Shown: piece by piece, positions 13,159 through 13,229 of the stretch
How the letters are laid out: the number at the start of each line of letters is the position of its first letter
Numbering within the stretch: position 1 is the stretch's first letter
DNA from: Nitriliruptoraceae bacterium
GTDB lineage: Bacteria > Actinomycetota > Nitriliruptoria > Nitriliruptorales > Nitriliruptoraceae
NCBI GenBank assembly: GCA_007120485.1
Contig: SKNP01000389.1
Coordinates: 1-13,229 of the forward strand
DNA length: 13,229 nucleotides
Reading direction: 5' to 3'
Notes under the pieces: generated by a model
Told to the model about the DNA's origin: nothing
The model's input: only the letters and a program-made list of their open reading frames with translations
Database searches by the model: none
Made by a program: the position numbers and the translations under genes

Positions 13159-13229
13159 GTGCACGAACCGCGGGTCGCACCGTCGATCCTGGCCGCGGAC
13201 TTCGCGAGGCTCGGAGCGGAGGTCGACGA
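13159..13229 (+). CDS. rpe: Ribulose-phosphate 3-epimerase, 5' end only
   Basis: The first 23 codons of a gene running out of the window. The translation VHEPRVAPSILAADFARLGA with EVD following is the standard Rpe N-terminus; the APSILAADF strand carries an active-site serine of this TIM-barrel enzyme. Rpe interconverts ribulose 5-phosphate and xylulose 5-phosphate in the pentose phosphate pathway. The GTG at 13159 has AGGAG 6 nt upstream. The position after rsmB matches the mycobacterial order fmt-fmu-rpe. Confidence 0.93.
   Translation, partial: MHEPRVAPSILAADFARLGAEVD

Overview
The window is very GC-rich DNA from an actinobacterium. It carries mihF (actinobacterial integration host factor) next to gmk and keeps the familiar actinobacterial order mihF-gmk-rpoZ-coaBC-metK-priA-def-fmt-rsmB-rpe, as in mycobacteria. 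Ten of the 15 genes start with GTG. A deep-branching lineage such as Nitriliruptoria is possible, but this is a guess from the content, not something the sequence proves.

Layout. Positions 1-955 hold a minus-strand pair: pyrE (cut by the window edge) and, upstream of it, a HAD-type 5'-nucleotidase; the two overlap by 4 nt. A 322-bp divergent region (956-1277) leads to mihF and gmk on the plus strand, also overlapping by 4 nt. A dodecin gene with its own promoter follows (2362-2574). A minus-strand pair then interrupts the conserved order: a one-pass membrane protein (DUF3137-like) and lemA, again with a 4-nt overlap (2807-4203). The plus strand resumes with rpoZ-coaBC (4-nt gap), metK, priA, def, fmt, rsmB and the first 23 codons of rpe.

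Function. This is a core housekeeping block: nucleotide synthesis (pyrE, nucleotidase, gmk), transcription and nucleoid (rpoZ, mihF), cofactors and methyl donor (coaBC for CoA, metK for SAM), replication restart (a PriA with eroded helicase motifs), N-formyl-methionine handling (fmt adds and def removes the formyl group), rRNA methylation (rsmB, which uses the SAM made by MetK) and the pentose phosphate pathway (rpe).

What stands out is not a new gene but repeats. At least six loci carry short tandem repeats, each with its own unit, and a seventh shows a simple duplication. They are 12 bp before the nucleotidase gene, 35 bp copies of the lemA 3' end with its stop codon, 12 bp in frame in the CoaBC linker, 9 bp in frame inside the PriA zinc region, 17 bp before fmt, a duplicated 5' end of rsmB, and 54 bp copies of the rsmB 3' end. 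They sit at gene ends or protein linkers and look like repeated slippage or duplication events in this lineage. I found no CRISPR array, insertion sequence, tRNA, rRNA or convincing new defence system.
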